Part shown: positions 56,125 to 64,000 of the stretch, piece after piece
Position numbering within the stretch: the stretch's first letter is position 1
Layout of the letters: each line of letters opens with the position of its first letter
Source: Trebonia sp963737285
GTDB taxonomy: Bacteria > Actinomycetota > Actinomycetes > Streptosporangiales > Streptosporangiaceae
Assembly (NCBI GenBank): GCA_963737285.1
Contig: CAVTRT010000003.1
Span: 992,001-1,056,000, forward strand
Direction: 5' to 3'
DNA length: 64,000 nt
Notes under the pieces: generated by a model
Databases searched by the model: none
What the model was told of the DNA's origin: nothing
What the model saw: the letters and a program-made list of their open reading frames with translations, nothing else
Position numbers and translations under genes: made by a program

Positions 56125-56461
56125 CGGGCCTCATCGGGTCATCCGGGACAACACGGGGCAAGAGCAGCTTACTGGCTGTGAAAAGCTCCTTACGCCGACC
56201 TGGCCACTAGGAGGTCAGAGGCCCTGTGGCCCCTTTCGCTCGTATTCCGGTCCCACCTCCTCATGACGCGGTGGCGCAGATCGCCGGCACGCGGCGTTCC
56301 GCCCGGACCGGGCGGACCGGGCGGCGATCAGCGTCACGGGACGGGACACGCCCGGGAGCCGCCCGAAACACGTCCGTAACGTGCCCGACAAGGCGGCGGA
56401 ACCGTGCGACCGTACACTTCTCCTACTTGTGCTGGTCAAAGTGGACAGGAGCCGGAAGCCA
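56125..56461. other. Intergenic, no gene seen
   Basis: Between the transposase start and the reductase gene. I could not identify the outer inverted repeat of the Tn3 element here with confidence. Confidence 0.4.
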
Positions 56462-57946
56462 ATGACGACTGCCGACCTGCAGTGGGCGAGCGTTCCCCGA
56501 TGGCGCCCCCCCGAGCTGCCCGCCGCCGCGTGCTACCTCGCCTGCTGGTTCGGCGAGCAGGCACGCCAGCGGGCGGAGGAGCTGCTGGCCACCGCGGACC
56601 CGCAGGTCCCCGTCCAGCGGGCCGGGTTCGCCGCCCAGTGGAGCCCGGCGGCCGAGGCGGAACTGGGGCGGCTCATCGGGGAGTGCCGCACCGGGGTCCG
56701 CATCATCTTGGCGGGCCCGGAGGCGGTCGTCATGCGCGCCATGTCGCTGGCCCGCGAGCACGGGGCCTGCAGCGAGGAGCTCGTCCCGGTCGCCGTCGAG
56801 GCCACGGGCGAGCACGTCACCGGCCCCGCCGTGCGGCGGGTCTACTGCGTGACCTGCGGGCGGCCGTTCGACGCGGTTGCCGCCCTCGGCGGGACCGTCA
56901 CCTGCCCCGGCTGCGTGGCCGTCCTCACCGTCGACACCCGGTTCTCCCGGCGCCACGCGGCCTACCTCGGCTGGCCGTCGGGCCGGGCCCCGCCATTGAC
57001 CGATGGCCGCCCAGAGCTGGTGCTCGTGGTCACCGCCACCCAGGAGGTCGCCGACGGCGTCCGGCAGCTCACCCTCGCCGCGCCGGGCGGCGGGCGGCTG
57101 CCGTCCTACCGGCCCGGCAGCCACCTGGGGCTGCGCTGGCGGGCCGGCCGCGTCAGCTCCTACTCCCTGACCGGCGACGGCGAGTCCCCGGCCGCCTACA
57201 CGGTCTCGGTCCTGCGCGTCCCGCGCAGCCAGGGCGGCTCGGCCTGGGCGCACGCGCTGCGCCGCGGCCAGCAGGTCCGCGCACTGCCGCCGCGCAGCGG
57301 CTTCGCGCCCGTCGCGACCGCCCGCCGCCACCTGCTGGTGGCCGGCGGGATCGGCATCACCCCGCTGCTGTCGCATGCCCGCTGGCACGTGCGCTGGGGC
57401 GGCGACTTCACCCTCTGGTACGCCCACCGGCCCGGCCGCGCCCCGCACCTGGCCGAGCTGCGCGGCCTGTGCGGCGCCCGCCTGCACGACTGCGAGGGCC
57501 GCGCCGCCCTGTGGGCCAGCCTCGGCCCGGCCCTGGCCGCCCAGCCGCTGGGCACCCAGCTGTACGCGTGCGGGCCGCCCGGCCTGACCGAGGCCGTGAC
57601 CGCCGCGGCCAGCGCCCTGCACTGGCCGCGGCGCCGAGTCCGCACCGAGGCCTTCGCCGGCGCCGCCGACGGCCCCCGTGCCCCGTTCCGTGCCCGGCTC
57701 CTTCATTCCGAACGGCACGTCGCCATCTGCGCCGCCGAGACCTTCCTGGAGGCCCTGGAGCGCGAGGGCATCGACGTGCCCAGCCTGTGCCGGCAAGGCG
57801 TGTGCGGCGAGTGCCGGCTGCCGGTGGCCAGCGGCGCGGTCGACCACCGCGACCTGGTGCTGACCGACGCCGAGAAGGCCAGCGGCCAGTGGATCATGCC
57901 GTGCGTCTCCCGCGCGGCCGGCCAGGAGCTGGGACTGCCGCTATGA
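56462..57946 (+). CDS. Fused DmmA-like/DmmB-type reductase of amine monooxygenase
   Basis: 494 intact residues. The first 190 match the DmmA-like subunit, with a zinc ribbon C-V-T-C-G...C-P-G-C at about residues 137-160. The rest is a phthalate-dioxygenase-type reductase: flavin motif R-V-S-S-Y-S-L-T near 231, NAD-binding A-G-G-I-G-I-T-P-L-L near 298, Y-A-C-G-P-P-G, and a plant-type [2Fe-2S] domain S-L-C-R-Q-G-V-C-G-E-C with the fourth Cys in M-P-C-V-S. In dimethylamine monooxygenase these are separate subunits feeding electrons to a heme subunit; here they are fused. It overlaps the next gene by ATGA. Adjacent to the interrupted Tn3, but intact. Confidence 0.85.
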   Translation: MTTADLQWASVPRWRPPELPAAACYLACWFGEQARQRAEELLATADPQVPVQRAGFAAQWSPAAEAELGRLIGECRTGVRIILAGPEAVVMRAMSLAREHGACSEELVPVAVEATGEHVTGPAVRRVYCVTCGRPFDAVAALGGTVTCPGCVAVLTVDTRFSRRHAAYLGWPSGRAPPLTDGRPELVLVVTATQEVADGVRQLTLAAPGGGRLPSYRPGSHLGLRWRAGRVSSYSLTGDGESPAAYTVSVLRVPRSQGGSAWAHALRRGQQVRALPPRSGFAPVATARRHLLVAGGIGITPLLSHARWHVRWGGDFTLWYAHRPGRAPHLAELRGLCGARLHDCEGRAALWASLGPALAAQPLGTQLYACGPPGLTEAVTAAASALHWPRRRVRTEAFAGAADGPRAPFRARLLHSERHVAICAAETFLEALEREGIDVPSLCRQGVCGECRLPVASGAVDHRDLVLTDAEKASGQWIMPCVSRAAGQELGLPL

Positions 57947-58931
57947 CCGCCGGCCCCCTTCCCCGCCGTGTCCGCGACTTCCCGTTCCCGCTGGGCCGGG
58001 ACGCCTACCGGTACTCCGCCAACCTGGAGCCCGCCCCCGGCCTGCGCCGCACCGAGGCCGGGACGTGGGGCGAGACGGTCATGAACGCCGGGGGCGACTA
58101 CGAGGACTTCATCGCCGAGCGCCGCGCCGTCCTGGCCCGCCGCCCCGCCATGCTGGTGACCGCGGCGCACATGCGCGCCGCCGAGTGGGACGCCCTGCGG
58201 TACGTGATGCGCGCGCTGGCCGCCGGGTACCCGGGGGACTTCGCCCTCGCCGAGGACGGCCGGCGGTGGCACTGGGCCAACCGGCGCCTTGGCATCACCG
58301 GCGACTTCACCGCCGGCCAGGACGCGACGCTGCCCTGCGGTCCGCTGCAGTACATCGGCACGCAGGTCGCCGAGGACCTGGTGCTGCTGGACCGGCGCGA
58401 GGGGCGCCTGCACGCCGACGCGGGCCTGGTCACCTTCGCGTCCGGCTGGTCGTTCCCGTTCACCGCCGGGATGAGCTTCGCCGAGATCCACGGCCCGGTG
58501 CCCGGTGCCAGCGCCGACGGGGTGTTCGCCCGCGCCGAGGCGCTGCTGGCGCGACTGGAGGCGGGGCAGTGCCTGCGGCGAGTCAACTGGGGCCTGCAGG
58601 CCGGGCGGACCCTGGATAAGTCACTCGACAACCACGCGGCCTGGATGCCCGAGGCCGCCCGCGTCATGGCCACCGACGGAGCGGAGTTCGGCGCGCGGGT
58701 CAGCCTGCGGGCCGAGGTGCAGCACGTGGTCGGCCTGGAGACGTCCGATGCCGTGCTGTTCCTCATCGACACCCGCCTGCTGTCCCTGGCCGACCTCGCG
58801 GGAGTCCCGGCCTGGGCGAGCCGCCTGGTCGCGGTCCTGGAGGAGCTCCCAGCCGACATCGCCGCCTACAAGGGCATTACCGAGCTGGGCCCCGCGTCGC
58901 GGCCTGGCTCCGCAGCCAGGCCGCGAGATGA
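57943..58931 (+). pseudogene. Heme-dependent oxidative N-demethylase (DUF3445), end frameshifted
   Basis: About 330 residues matching the DUF3445 catalytic subunit of dimethylamine-type monooxygenases: F-P-F-P-L-G-R-D-A-Y-R-Y-S at the start, R-R-A-V-L-A-R-R-P, C-G-P-L-Q-Y-I-G-T-Q-V-A-E-D-L, F-T-A-G-M-S-F-A-E-I-H-G-P-V-P and R-V-N-W-G-L-Q. The heme is bound in this subunit. One missing base near 58890 shifts the last dozen codons; corrected they read R-V-A-A-W-L-R-S-Q-A-A-R with stop 58929-58931. It is translationally coupled to the fused reductase, so the two make a complete N-demethylase; the amine substrate is unknown. Confidence 0.85.
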
Positions 58932-58953
58932 CCGCGCGCTAGCTCCTGGTGCC

Positions 58954-59655
58954 TCAGGGGACGGGCAGGCCCAGGAGCGACAGGACCCCGGTCAGGCCGG
59001 GCAGGACGGGGCCGGGCCAGCGCCTCTCGCGGTCGCGGGCCTTGCCGTCATCGCGGTCGCCGTCGCGCAGCAGGTAGGCCGTCATCCCGGCGGCCGACGC
59101 GCCGGGAAGCTCGCCGTCCCCGCCGTCCCCGGTGTACAGGCACTCCTGCGGCCTGACGCCCAGGCGGCGGGTGGCGGTGCGGAACAGCTCCGGGTCAGGC
59201 TTGAGGCGGCCCTCCTCGAACGACAGGACCCTGGCGGTCACCAGGCCGGCGATCGGCAGCGACGGCCACGCCTCGGCCAGCTCCACCGAGCACTCGCTCA
59301 GCACCCCGACGGGGATCGCGTTGGCGTGCAGGATGCGGAGGGTCCGTTCGGTATCGGGGCGCAGGTTATGGATAAGGTCCCGCTCGCAGGCACGGCGGGC
59401 GGCGCAGGCGGCGGCGAGGGCGTCCGGGGCGGGGTCGGCACCGCAGCGCCGTGCCAGCGCCGCGAACGTCTCCGGCAGGCCGCCGAGCCTGCCCGTGGCG
59501 CGCTCGGCCCAGGACTCGTCGAGGGCCTGCCGCCACCGGGCCGCAGGGATGCCGAGCGGCGCCGCGCTGCGCGCGGCGTGCTCGTCCCACACGGCGGCCG
59601 GCGTCCTGGTCGTCAGCGTGCCGAAGTAATCGAAGACCACCGCGCGGATCGCCAC
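58954..59655 (-). CDS. HAD-superfamily hydrolase
   Basis: 233 residues. Motif I is V-V-F-D-Y-F-G-T-L-T (nucleophile Asp; the usual second Asp is replaced by Phe-Gly as in haloacid-dehalogenase-like enzymes). Motif II is the Ser in L-S-E-C-S, the Lys is in R-L-K-P-D-P-E-L-F and motif IV is Y-T-G-D-G-G-D-G-E-L. This is a subfamily IA helical-cap enzyme, probably a small-molecule phosphatase. GTG 59653-59655 starts V-A-I-R-A-V-V-F-D. It converges with the N-demethylase gene and may be unrelated to it. Confidence 0.87.
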   Translation of the reverse strand: MAIRAVVFDYFGTLTTRTPAAVWDEHAARSAAPLGIPAARWRQALDESWAERATGRLGGLPETFAALARRCGADPAPDALAAACAARRACERDLIHNLRPDTERTLRILHANAIPVGVLSECSVELAEAWPSLPIAGLVTARVLSFEEGRLKPDPELFRTATRRLGVRPQECLYTGDGGDGELPGASAAGMTAYLLRDGDRDDGKARDRERRWPGPVLPGLTGVLSLLGLPVP

Positions 59656-59777
59656 GCAACCGACCGTAGCACTCGCGCCCCGCCGGCCAGGCGCGCAGCG
59701 CCCTGGCAACGGCGCCGGTCGCCTTGCTCGGCGTCCGGGCCGCTGGCCTTGCTTCTCCCAGCGGGGACCAGCAGGCC

Positions 59778-60347
59778 TCAGAGGTTGTATCCCGGGACTC
59801 CGACGCCCGCGAGGACGGTGCCTTCTTCCAGGAACACGGGCCCCTTCTTGCTGCACGCCGCGAACGGGAAGCTGACGATGGTGGAGGCGGTGCTGTCCGG
59901 CGGGTAGACCCGCAGGCCGATCGCGTTGACCTTCTTGCAAGTCGTCGGGTTGAAGGCAGCGGCACTGGTGATGCCGAGGTTCACGTGTGCTGTCGCGCCC
60001 TTGGCGAGGGTGATCACCTGCGGCGTGGCCGGGATGCGCGCCACGGGGCTGCCGAGCTGCGTTCCGCCAGGCCCTGCCGCTGTCACCAGGGTGTACCCCT
60101 TCAGGGTGCAGGTGCTCGAGGAGGTGTTCGTCAGCTCGAGCGCGTAGTGGACGGGCCCGACGGTGCCGTCGCCAGGCACCCCCATCCATACGCGGAGGTG
60201 AGTGGTCGTGCACTGGGGCACCACCGCCGCCGCCGAGGCCGAGACGGCGGGGACGGCGGCCGCTATGGCGCCCCCTCCCGCGATGATCGCCGTGGCGGCG
60301 AGCGCCTGGACGTTGCGCCGGCGGAGCGCGCGAAGGGCGTTGTTCAC
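59778..60347 (-). CDS. Secreted DUF4232 protein
   Basis: 189 residues. A signal peptide (A-L-A-A-T-A-I-I-A-G-G-G-A-I-A-A-A-V, cleavage near A-S-A-A-A) is followed by one DUF4232 beta-sandwich: C-T-T-T-H-L-R-V, Y-A-L-E-L-T-N-T-S-S-S-T-C-T-L-K-G-Y, and V-N-L-G-I-T. Two pairs of cysteines probably form disulfides. It is a common exported or lipoprotein-like domain in actinobacteria with no proven function. GGGAG lies upstream of GTG 60345-60347. Confidence 0.85.
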   Translation of the reverse strand: MNNALRALRRRNVQALAATAIIAGGGAIAAAVPAVSASAAAVVPQCTTTHLRVWMGVPGDGTVGPVHYALELTNTSSSTCTLKGYTLVTAAGPGGTQLGSPVARIPATPQVITLAKGATAHVNLGITSAAAFNPTTCKKVNAIGLRVYPPDSTASTIVSFPFAACSKKGPVFLEEGTVLAGVGVPGYNL

Positions 60348-60604
60348 GATGAAACTCCCAACTCAGAACTAAACGGGCAAATGCTACTGATAACTGGGAC
60401 GCCACTGCTGAAGTAACGACGCCGATGGTATCCGCCTGGTTGTGATAGTCCAGGGTTGATGAGCCCTTTTCATCCTGCAGGTCAGGCTGTCCCTTGGAGT
60501 TGCAGGACGCGGATTGCCTTCGGGTGACGATCTGCAGGCTGTCCTATCGTCAACCTGGTGCAGGTGCCGCGATTGGCGCGACACTGGGATGGAAGGCGAC
60601 GACG
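60348..60604. other. Intergenic, divergent promoter region
   Basis: About 260 bases between the divergent DUF4232 and YCII genes; I see no further gene. Confidence 0.4.
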
Positions 60605-60774
60605 ATGCGTTACGCACTGCTGATGCACTACCAGGAGCCCGGCGAGGGGCAGATCAGCGAGGAGAGGATCAACGAGGCCAGGGATGCGTTCGGGGCCTAC
60701 GGCCGTGCGCTGGAGTCCGCCGGGGTGCTGGTGTCGGCCGACGTGCTCCAGCCGCCGGGCGCGACGGCGACTGG
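60605..60774 (+). pseudogene. YCII-family (DGPF) protein, truncated by an integrase
   Basis: The first 57 residues of a YCII/DGPF dimeric alpha-beta barrel protein: M-R-Y-A-L-L-M-H-Y-Q-E-P-G, then F-G-A-Y-G-R-A-L-E-S-A-G-V-L-V-S-A-D-V-L-Q-P. At A-T-A-T-G the match ends exactly where the stop codon of the opposing integrase begins (60775). The G-P-F core motif is lost. The gene was cut by arrival of the element. Confidence 0.8.
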
Positions 60775-61884
60775 CTACCCGCGCACGCCGGAGCCGATCC
60801 AGCGGTCGGTGACGTCGGTGAACAGGTCGTTCGTCGCGTCGACCAGGCGGGCGTTGCGCTCGGCGGCCTTGCGGCGGGTGAAGTAGCCGATCGTGGTGGA
60901 CGGGTCGGCGTGGTCGGCGAAGGCCTGGATCTCCGCCAGCGGCTCCCCGGCGTCGATCATGTGGGTGATCCGGGACGCGCGCATCACGTGCGGGGTGACG
61001 TCCCGCCCTGGCAGCACCCCGGCGCGCTTGCCCAGGCGGGTCACGATCCGGTCGACCGCGAACCGGTCGACCCGGCCGCCGTCATCGCCGGCCAGCAGCG
61101 GCCCGCCCGCCCGGCCGCCGGCGTGCAGCTCCAGCAGCCCGGCTACGGCCGCGGGCAGCGGCAGGATCCGCTCCTTGCCGCCCTTGCGGGTCAGGTCGAG
61201 GCTGACCCGCCCCGGCCGGACGATCCTCGCGTCCAGGTCCAGGGCGCACATCTCCGAGACGCGCCCCGCCAGCGTGTACAGCAGCAGCACGACCAGCGCC
61301 TCAAGGACGGTGCCGGCCGCCCCGGCCAGCGCCTGCAGCTCCGCCACCTCCAGGACGGGCGTCGCGCTCGAGGTGTCATGCCGGTCGACCCGCGGCCGGT
61401 GATCCTCGGCGTCAACCGGGCTGGCCAGCCCCGCCCAGCCGTGCCTGGCGGCATGCTCGTGCAGCGACGACAGCGACGACAGCCGCCGCGCCATCGAGCG
61501 GTCGCCGGCACCGCGGGACTCCTGCAGCAGTCGCCAGGCGCTGACGTCGGCATACCTCAGGGACCCCAGGCGAAACGGCACGCGCCCCAGTCCCGCCGCG
61601 AACGCCGCCCAGTGCCGGACGTCATCGGCGTAGGCCCGCCGGGTCGCCCGCGACCGGCGCCTTCCCGACGACAGCCAGCGGATGACGGCCTGGAACGTGT
61701 CCCGGTCGCAGGCCTGCGCCAGCAGGTCCAGCCGCCCGACGACCGGGTCGGCAGGCCGGTACCCCAGCCGGACGGCGCCAAGCTCGGCCCGCAGGTAATC
61801 CGCGACCTCCTCGCCGACTGACGGCCCGGGCAGGGCGACGCGGCTTTCCGTCCGCACGGCGGGCTGGCGCGAAGGCTCGGTCAC
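60775..61884 (-). CDS. Tyrosine recombinase (integrase/XerD-like)
   Basis: 369 intact residues. The core-binding domain (S-R-A-T-R-R-A-Y-A-D-D-V-R-H-W-A-A-F) is followed by the catalytic set: Arg in Y-T-L-A-G-R-V-S-E-M, Lys in T-R-K-G-G-K-E-R, H-x-x-R in P-H-V-M-R-A-S-R, His in D-H-A-D-P-S-T-T and Tyr in I-G-Y-F-T-R. Integrase at the exact breakpoint of the YCII gene suggests that 60775 is an element end. It is divergent from the coiled-coil gene across a 24-bp palindrome. Confidence 0.9.
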   Translation of the reverse strand: MTEPSRQPAVRTESRVALPGPSVGEEVADYLRAELGAVRLGYRPADPVVGRLDLLAQACDRDTFQAVIRWLSSGRRRSRATRRAYADDVRHWAAFAAGLGRVPFRLGSLRYADVSAWRLLQESRGAGDRSMARRLSSLSSLHEHAARHGWAGLASPVDAEDHRPRVDRHDTSSATPVLEVAELQALAGAAGTVLEALVVLLLYTLAGRVSEMCALDLDARIVRPGRVSLDLTRKGGKERILPLPAAVAGLLELHAGGRAGGPLLAGDDGGRVDRFAVDRIVTRLGKRAGVLPGRDVTPHVMRASRITHMIDAGEPLAEIQAFADHADPSTTIGYFTRRKAAERNARLVDATNDLFTDVTDRWIGSGVRG

Positions 61885-61896
61885 GGCTTCATCATA

Positions 61897-61920
61897 GCCT
61901 CATAATCTGAATTATGAGGC
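61897..61920. promoter_or_regulatory. 24-bp palindrome between divergent genes
   Basis: GCCTCATAAT, spacer CTGA, ATTATGAGGC: perfect 10-bp arms, 12 bp from the integrase start. It stands in an AT-rich patch of otherwise GC-rich DNA, which suggests an operator or recombinase/relaxase site controlling both directions. Confidence 0.7.
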
Positions 61921-61999
61921 TCCTTAAACCAGGCGAACTTTCCATCTATCTATCTTTCTAACTTTCATAAAAATCCGATGGAGTGATAGAATCGGCACC

Positions 62000-63391
62000 A
62001 TGACGCGGATCAGGTACGCCACGGCCGAGGACGACGCGGAGGACGTCCCGCCCGAGGAGCGGTGCATCTGGCCCGGCTGCACGCGACGGCGGGCGCCGGG
62101 CCGGGCCGGCGGCTCGGGACGGCAGAAGGAGTACTGCGAGAAGGCCGACCGGCCGGGCACCCACGGCACCGGGCGGGGCGGCGGCCCTGAGCACAACGCC
62201 CGCAGCCGGTGGGCAGCCCGGGAGCGCGCCCTGCGCGCCGCGCCCGGCGCGGCTACCTCGCAGGGCGAGGCGGTGCCGCCCGCCGCCGCGCCGCAAGGCA
62301 GCCTCGCGGCGCGCGACGACAGCCTTGCCACGCCCGCCGCGATCGCGCCGGGCGAGCCTGGCGGGGACGGCCCGGACGCGGCGCCCTGGACCTACGCGAA
62401 GCTGCACGCCACCGAGCTCCTCGGCCGGGCGCGCCGGCAGCACGCCGCCGCGCTGGAGGCACTCACCACCGAGCGGGACCTGTACGCCCGGCTCGCCGGC
62501 CAGCTCCAGGTCCTGGCCGATCCGGCGGCGCTGGACCTGGAGATCGCCGCCGTTACCCTCAGGGCCGGGCGGGAGGTCTCCCAGGCGGCCGAGGACGCCG
62601 CCCGCGCCCGGCAGGCCCAGCTCACCGCCCAGCGGGAACGCGACGAGGCCATCGCTGGCAGGCGGGACGCCGAGGCACTCGCCGCCAGCCGGACGGCCGA
62701 GCTCGACGCCGAGCGCGACCGCCTGCTGCGGGAGGCCCTGGACGCGGGGCTGCGGGCCGATGCCGCGGTGGAGCAGGCGGCTGACGCGCGCCAGGACGCC
62801 GACCAGGCCCGCCAGGACGCCGGCCAGGCCACCCGCGAGGCGGGGCAGGCACGGCAAGAGGCCGAGCGGGTGAAGGACGCGGCGGCCCGGCAGGTCGCCG
62901 AGGCAGCCGCCAGGGCCGACGCCGCCGCTGTCCGCGCCGATGAGGCAGTCCGCCGCGAGCAGGAGCGGGCCACTGCCGAGCGGGCACGAGCCGACGCCCA
63001 CGCGCAGCGGGCCGCCGAGCAGGTGGCCTCCGCCGCAGCGGCGGCCGACAAGGCCCGCGACGAGGCTGGCGCGGCGCGGGCGCAGCGGGACACGGCGCGC
63101 GTTGAGGCCGGGGCACTGCGCTTCGAGCTCACGGCGCTGCGAGCCGAGGCGACGGCGTCCGCCGAGCGCGCCGCCCAGCAGTCAGCGACGCTGCGCGCCG
63201 ACATCAGCCGGCTACGGGAGGAGGCGCGGCAATCGCGGCAGGACGCCGACCGGGCGCGGGCGGAGCGGGACCGGGACCTGGCGCGGCTGGAGGCCGCGCA
63301 CCGGGACGCGATCAACGCCGAGCGGGCCAGGGCGGTGCGGGCGGAAGGCGAGCTCGACTCGCTGCGCGCCGCCCAGCGAAAGGCCCCTTGA
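62000..63391 (+). CDS. Long coiled-coil protein with N-terminal zinc-like motif
   Basis: 463 residues. The N-terminus has C-I-W-P-G-C-T-R-R-R-A-P-G-R...E-Y-C...G-T-H-G-T-G-R, a possible zinc site. Residues 150-460 are an almost uninterrupted Ala/Arg/Glu coiled coil (A-E-R-V-K-D-A-A-A-R-Q-V-A-E-A-A). The design resembles KfrA-like plasmid proteins and the coiled-coil proteins common next to integrases in actinobacterial elements. DNA organisation or element maintenance is plausible, not shown. It starts 20 bp after an AT-rich control region. Intact. Confidence 0.7.
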   Translation: MTRIRYATAEDDAEDVPPEERCIWPGCTRRRAPGRAGGSGRQKEYCEKADRPGTHGTGRGGGPEHNARSRWAARERALRAAPGAATSQGEAVPPAAAPQGSLAARDDSLATPAAIAPGEPGGDGPDAAPWTYAKLHATELLGRARRQHAAALEALTTERDLYARLAGQLQVLADPAALDLEIAAVTLRAGREVSQAAEDAARARQAQLTAQRERDEAIAGRRDAEALAASRTAELDAERDRLLREALDAGLRADAAVEQAADARQDADQARQDAGQATREAGQARQEAERVKDAAARQVAEAAARADAAAVRADEAVRREQERATAERARADAHAQRAAEQVASAAAAADKARDEAGAARAQRDTARVEAGALRFELTALRAEATASAERAAQQSATLRADISRLREEARQSRQDADRARAERDRDLARLEAAHRDAINAERARAVRAEGELDSLRAAQRKAP

Positions 63392-63399
63392 CCGGGGCA

Positions 63400-64000
63400 G
63401 GCCGCGGGCGACCAGGTCCAGTTCGCCGAGGGCCAGCTGTCCACCTACCGCGACCAGGTAGACCAGGCGACCGCCGACCTCGCCGCAGGCGACCCGCTCC
63501 TGTCGCAGGCGGAACTCGGCTACCATCCGCGGCTTCGAAGCCGCCAACCCCGGGACGACGGTGCGAGTCGAATCCACCCGCGCACTGGAAACCGAGCTCG
63601 ACGCCGACCTGCAGCAGGGCGACCCGCCGGACATCGCCGCGCTGCCCAGCATCGGCGCGATCAGCCAGTACGCCGCGCGCAGGGGGCACTGCAGCCCCTC
63701 GACGGCCTCATCAACAGCGATGCCTACGGCGAGCCATGGAGCTCCCTCATCCGCCCGCAGGCCAATGGCCGCATCTACGCCGTCCCGGTCAAGGCAGACG
63801 TCAAGAGCCTCATCTGGTATGACCCCCAGGCCCTCCAGCGGGACGTCCCCGGCGGCCAGCTGTCCTGGACCTCCCCCCAGGTCACCAGCGCGTGGCAGGC
63901 ATGGAACTCCCTCACCGGCCCCGCCAGCGCCATCTACGGCGGGGCGGCGTCCGCCCTGACGGCCGCGACCGGCTCGATCCGCCCGACCGCCGACGGCTGC
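63400..64000 (+). pseudogene. ABC-transporter sugar-binding protein, broken and cut by window edge
   Basis: Across two or three frames the family 1 solute-binding fold is readable: F-E-A-A-N-P-G-T-T-V-R-V-E-S, Q-Q-G-D-P-P-D-I-A-A-L-P, then A-N-G-R-I-Y-A-V-P-V-K-A-D-V-K-S-L-I-W-Y-D and L-S-W-T-S-P. The signal peptide and lipobox are not visible. Frames change near 63530 and 63690. Such lipoproteins capture sugars for an ABC importer; no permease is in the window. Confidence 0.7.

Noticed and set aside
56404..59907. A very long plus-strand open frame (over 1100 codons) across the reductase, N-demethylase and HAD region
   Set aside because: It is out of frame with the reductase for its first half, then merges with the DUF3445 frame and runs past the true stop after a base loss; the product is Arg/Pro-rich there.

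Overview
The window is a mosaic of two kinds of high-GC DNA. Positions 1-22295 and 55719-64000 read like an actinobacterial chromosome of the Streptosporangiales/Streptomyces type: many GTG starts, GGAGG ribosome binding sites, secreted PxKF/IPT and YVTN proteins, HxlR and TetR regulators, DUF4232, and dense insertion-sequence debris. Positions 22296-55718 look like a 33.4-kb plasmid-type segment from a planctomycete-like bacterium, with an RPA-type initiator and iterons, parAB with centromere-like palindromes, phage-type genes, a PvuII-like methylase and a biosynthetic operon. The taxonomic assignment is inference from gene content. Left flank: a decayed IS630 end, tetR, a GlcG/HbpS gene, a complete IS630-like element with a passenger gene, an alpha/beta hydrolase with a divergent HxlR regulator, Uma2, YqeY and metallo-hydrolase genes. 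Then follow recombinase and Tn3 relics, a seven-bladed YVTN surface protein, an IS5-family element with 11-bp ends and a 3-bp target duplication, a glycine-rich secreted protein, a tyrosine recombinase and the C-terminal part of a Tn3 transposase. The 33.4-kb segment lies inside that Tn3 transposase gene. About 213-bp directly repeated, hairpin-rich sequences border it on both sides, and the flanking gene carries a 2-bp duplication (AG). Removing the segment plus one AG restores a 3096-nt reading frame across the conserved D-L-I-N motif. This is either a true plasmid integration or a repeat-mediated assembly join. The most interesting content is a nine-gene minus-strand operon at 28434-38012. 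It has a DUF3291 protein, a PRMT-like methyltransferase (SznE-like), a 477-residue helical/heme-oxygenase-like diiron/cupin protein (SznF-like), a Rieske ferredoxin, an ATP-grasp ligase, an MFS exporter, an HSL-type esterase, a second ATP-grasp ligase and an alpha/beta hydrolase. In the SznF-like protein, all ten metal ligands I recall for the N-nitrosourea synthase SznF are present at a constant offset of +5. The operon is therefore a strong candidate for a new N-nitroso (diazeniumdiolate/nitrosourea-type) natural product pathway on a planctomycete plasmid. Other genes on the segment are an AbiU2-like protein, integrase and resolvase relics, terminase genes, a trypsin-like protease operon, an M1 peptidase, RepA with helically phased iterons, a restriction-modification pair, parAB, and a second HTH protein whose gene contains three 21-bp palindromes. 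Right flank: the N-terminal part of the same Tn3 transposase, a fused DmmA-DmmB-type reductase with a DUF3445 heme-dependent N-demethylase, a HAD phosphatase, a DUF4232 secreted protein, a YCII gene truncated at a tyrosine recombinase, a coiled-coil protein and a broken sugar-binding protein. Many genes, mostly in the 33-kb segment, are broken by single-base frameshifts, several at homopolymers. I give such genes one span and describe the breaks; sequencing error is as likely as decay for many of them.
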